Shown: positions 61,618 through 64,000 of the stretch, piece after piece
Position numbering within the stretch: position 1 is the stretch's first letter
How the letters are laid out: the number at the start of each line of letters is the position of its first letter
From: Aurelia coerulea
Lineage: Eukaryota; Cnidaria; Scyphozoa; Semaeostomeae; Ulmaridae
NCBI GenBank assembly: GCA_039566865.1
Contig: CM076954.1
Location: 10,052,001 to 10,116,000, forward strand
Direction of reading: 5' to 3'
DNA length: 64,000 bases
The notes under the pieces: model-generated
The model's database searches: none
Seen by the model: the letters and a program-made list of their open reading frames with translations, nothing else
What the model was told of the DNA's origin: nothing
Made by a program: the position numbers and the translations under genes

Positions 61618-63672
61618 CAGGGGCGAAAATTGAGGGGGGGTATGGAGGGGTGTGACACCCCCCCAATCTCAAATATTGTGGATTTCGCAGGGCAATCGAA
61701 GATTTTGCAGGGCACCAAGAAGAATTTTATTACAGTGAATCAACCGCGTAACAAGTCTTGCAGTCATGCTAAGCTGATCAATCTAAGCTAAGTAAGCTGT
61801 CTTAAAATTTGCAATCAGTTGTCAATTTTGGAATTTTTTCAAACGCAAATTTCCCCTGGCAAAACCCACCCATATTAGGGGCACATAACTGCCGGTTAGT
61901 CGTAGTGACTGACATCCCCGGCTTGGTAGAGAAGGTCTTTTCAAAGATGCTGTGTGCAGCACTCATTTAACTATATTAACCAATCCTTTTTTATGTGGCA
62001 AGAACCCTTTCGAGGCAATCGCTGTCTTTCGTGGCAACTTTGCTCAGCTGATCAATCTAAGGTCCAGGCATTGTCCTACACAGAAGGAATGGCTCGAACA
62101 CAAACGTTTGAAGCCTTAGAGCACTAAATACATCAACGCAGGATCTCAAAATGAGTGTTGGTGTATTTGCTTGCTGAGGATGTCCGAAGCAGGATAAAAA
62201 CTGAAATTGCTGCGCCAGGAATCTGTGTCTGCCGATCAGGAACGTAGGAAGCATCTCAAACTGGGGGGGGGGGGGGCACGACACGTCAAGGGCATTTTTT
62301 TCATTAAGCCAAAGGGGCACTTGCTGAAAATAGAAAGGGCACTAAGATGAATTGATTGTAGCCTCAAGGTTCGTTGCCAATGACGGAGCTTCGCGTGAGA
62401 GAGTTGTTAAAATGAAAGAATGCATTGATAAGCATGGAAAAGACACTACCAAAGCTGTTCTTGCTTCACTTGAGGATAACGGCATTGGTATTGATGGTTT
62501 ATCTCTCCAAATCTATGATTTCGCTGCATCAATGTCTGGACGGATCAACGGTACTCAGCGTTGCTTACAGGACATGTTGGGCAGATCGGTACCTTACATT
62601 TCTTGCCAGAAGCCTCGATCCAATACCTTTAACGAGTACTGCTGCAAGCGGAGCGTCGTTGTAACCTCCATGCATGCAGAACTGGAAGATCTTCACGTAT
62701 TTCTTAGTGAAAGCTGTAAACAACAACATAGAGTTTTTGGAAATGCCACCAAAGAGGTCGAGAATTCCATGAAGCTGAGAAACTTCTCAAAAAAGTCTCT
62801 CTTGCGCACAATCAATTGATTCAGTCTGGCGAAGCTATGAATCTATCCCAAGAACGATTGATGAAGTAGTGAATGCAGATGTAGTAGACTTGAAAATCAA
62901 AATGAAAGTTAAAGCTCATTGATGCTACTGTAGAGAATCTGGAGGAAATGTGAAATGACGAAACGGCAATGAATGTGCAGCTGGATTCTATGGTTGCTTT
63001 TGCTGAAAAGCAAGAAATCGATCCGATATCAGAATACCAACGTCACTACAGAGTGAGAAGTCCACCCATACGAATTGACGAAAATCTAGCAACAACGGCT
63101 GTGTTGTCGTGCCAAGAATTTTACAGGAAGGAAATGTGCTTGGTCCTTGATTCTCTTATTGCTGAGTTCTGAAAATATGAAAGCGTGCCTCTGCCACCAA
63201 TGAAGAGGCCAAGCAAGCAAACAGTTGAAGACATTTGCAAGCTATTTTCCTCCTACCCATCAATGGAGGATTTAGGGGGGGGGGGCAAATGGGGGCAACT
63301 GCCCTTCCCTCAGCTTGGCACCCCTTTTTTGGCGAGAATAGCGCCCCTCATCCTCCTCATCCCCCTCATCCCTCACCGCTCCTCATATATGATGCGAGAT
63401 GTAAACTTTATTACAAAGCCAAATCAAAACTGACATCTAATAATTCATGTCCAGTATAGACAAATAGATATTGCACAGCAGTTAAGTTTCAAATTTTGTT
63501 TCTGTTGCTATTGCTTAGAAACTCATCCTTAAATGACAAATTTACATTGGTAAAGCCTTAAGTAGCAACCAATAGACGAACGTTTGCCTCGAGGTCTGCA
63601 GGGCACCACTCACTTTTGCAGGGCAAAAACCTTTTCCACCCCTCCGAAATTATTGGTCTAGTTACGCCCCTG
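61618..63672 (+). mobile_element. hAT-like DNA transposon relic (2.05 kb)
   Basis: Ends CAGGGGCG and CGCCCCTG, in keeping with many hAT elements, and a probable degraded 8-bp duplication (ACACCAAC left, CAGCCAAC right). It carries transposase remains on the plus strand. Inner parts with G-runs and GGGGGGCAACTGCCC phrases look like subterminal repeats. It inserted in the Penelope-like relic, whose sequence resumes at 63,673. Confidence 0.82.
62352..63260 (+). pseudogene. hAT transposase remains (ZMYM1-like type)
   Basis: The first piece (62,352-62,819) reads YDFAASMSGRINGTQRCLQD, VPYISCQKPRSNTFNEYCCK and SMHAELEDLHVFLSESCKQQ. The pattern is D.A..MSGR..G.Q..L.........Y..C..HR.N, the second catalytic Asp region of a hAT transposase of the zinc-finger-MYM-protein-1-like group (in the standard motif the block is C-x-AHR; here CQKPR). 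The next piece (62,969-63,172) has FAEKQEIDPISEYQRHYRVR and FYRKEMCLVLDSLIAEF, from the same family's C-terminal half, and a third short piece follows. The N-terminal part and dimerisation end are missing. Confidence 0.8.
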
Positions 63673-63798
63673 CAGCCAACCATTCAACTGCCGACATGTC
63701 CATTCTTGGCTTATTATATGCACCTCAAGACACCACCAAACGCAAGACCTTGGAGAAACGCATAATTTTTAACTTAAAAACTCTTTATCCTAATGGAC
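63673..63798 (+). mobile_element. Penelope-like relic, plus-strand piece
   Basis: Reads ANHSTADMSILGLLYAPQDT, then KTLEKRIIFNLKTLYPNG, nearly the same as the C-terminal end at 22.8 kb. About 110 bp that should lie between it and the piece ending at 61,612 are missing, so a deletion came with or before the hAT insertion. It stops at TAATGGAC, where the next element starts. Confidence 0.85.
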
Positions 63799-64000
63799 CA
63801 GGGGCGGCGCTGGGGGGTAATCAAGGTAATCGCCGATTACCTATTTTTTTCAAGGGTTTTGGACCTTTTTCATTTCACAAAACTAATAAAAAACAGGACG
63901 TTTTCAAATCTTTGAACTTTTTTGTATTGCGTCATATTCGTGAGGCAGAGCTTTCTAACGGTCCTCTTTGAAGTATATTGATTGCCGTTTCGCTTTCTTT
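63799..64000. mobile_element. End of another CAGGGGCG-type element, runs off the window
   Basis: CAGGGGCGGCGCTGGGGGG interrupts the Penelope-like relic at 63,799. The start resembles hAT-type ends. GGTAATC/GATTACC phrases (AAGGTAATCGCCGATTACC) form a hairpin just inside. The other end lies beyond the window, so this is provisional. Confidence 0.55.

Overview
The window looks like repeat-dominated DNA from an AT-rich invertebrate animal genome. CR1/L2-type LINEs with esterase or PHD domains, Penelope-like elements, a Ty3/gypsy element, piggyBac-, mariner- and hAT-like elements, spliced-looking exons and long microsatellites all point to a metazoan. A cnidarian or similar marine invertebrate fits the mix of families, but that is inference. 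No bacterial operons, rRNA, tRNA or CRISPR were seen.

Layout. 1-13.8 kb is a satellite array. Three ~1.1-kb monomers (about 1142, 1163 and 992 bp) form a 3,297-bp higher-order unit repeated about three times, and the array decays toward its right edge, where a short Penelope-like insertion and a piggyBac-type MITE sit inside it. 14.4-26.7 kb is old intergenic or intronic DNA: microsatellites, decayed LINE pieces, two more TTAA-flanked MITEs, a Penelope-like fragment nested in a MITE, and two minus-strand candidate exons (24,568-24,624 and 18,961-19,100) with good splice sites and compatible phase, the best hint of a host gene. 26.7-31.1 kb holds a dead LINE split by a 5'-truncated LINE that carries a foldback element.

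31.1-49.8 kb is one stack of nested insertions. A LINE (C) is split by a 7.2-kb Ty3/gypsy element with a GGTG target duplication. A second LINE (D) lies against C's 5' side; its ORF1 is split by a 158-bp TA-flanked hairpin and by a 5.9-kb TA-flanked element with ~574-bp terminal inverted repeats. That element itself contains a foldback, a 415-bp MITE and a 2.0-kb element with an 8-bp duplication. Most of these insertions can be removed on paper at their target duplications to rejoin the host reading frame, so their order can be read.

49.8-64 kb continues with LINE fragments, a nearly full-length PHD-finger LINE (54,522-58,148, CAGTACCA duplication) inside a ~147-bp degenerate tandem repeat, two (ATT)n tracts, a 1.9-kb Penelope-like coding region, and hAT-like elements inserted in a second Penelope-like relic.

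How the genes work together: almost all coding sequence here is for self-copying elements (endonuclease, reverse transcriptase, integrase, transposase) and nearly all of it is broken. The only long intact catalytic ORF is the reverse transcriptase of LINE D, which has lost its endonuclease. Points most worth a second look are the higher-order satellite and its link to a motif cluster at 17.6-18.0 kb, the MITE family carrying CRE-type palindromes, a MYND-type zinc finger in the gypsy gag, hammerhead-like motifs beside the Penelope-like elements, and the candidate host exons.
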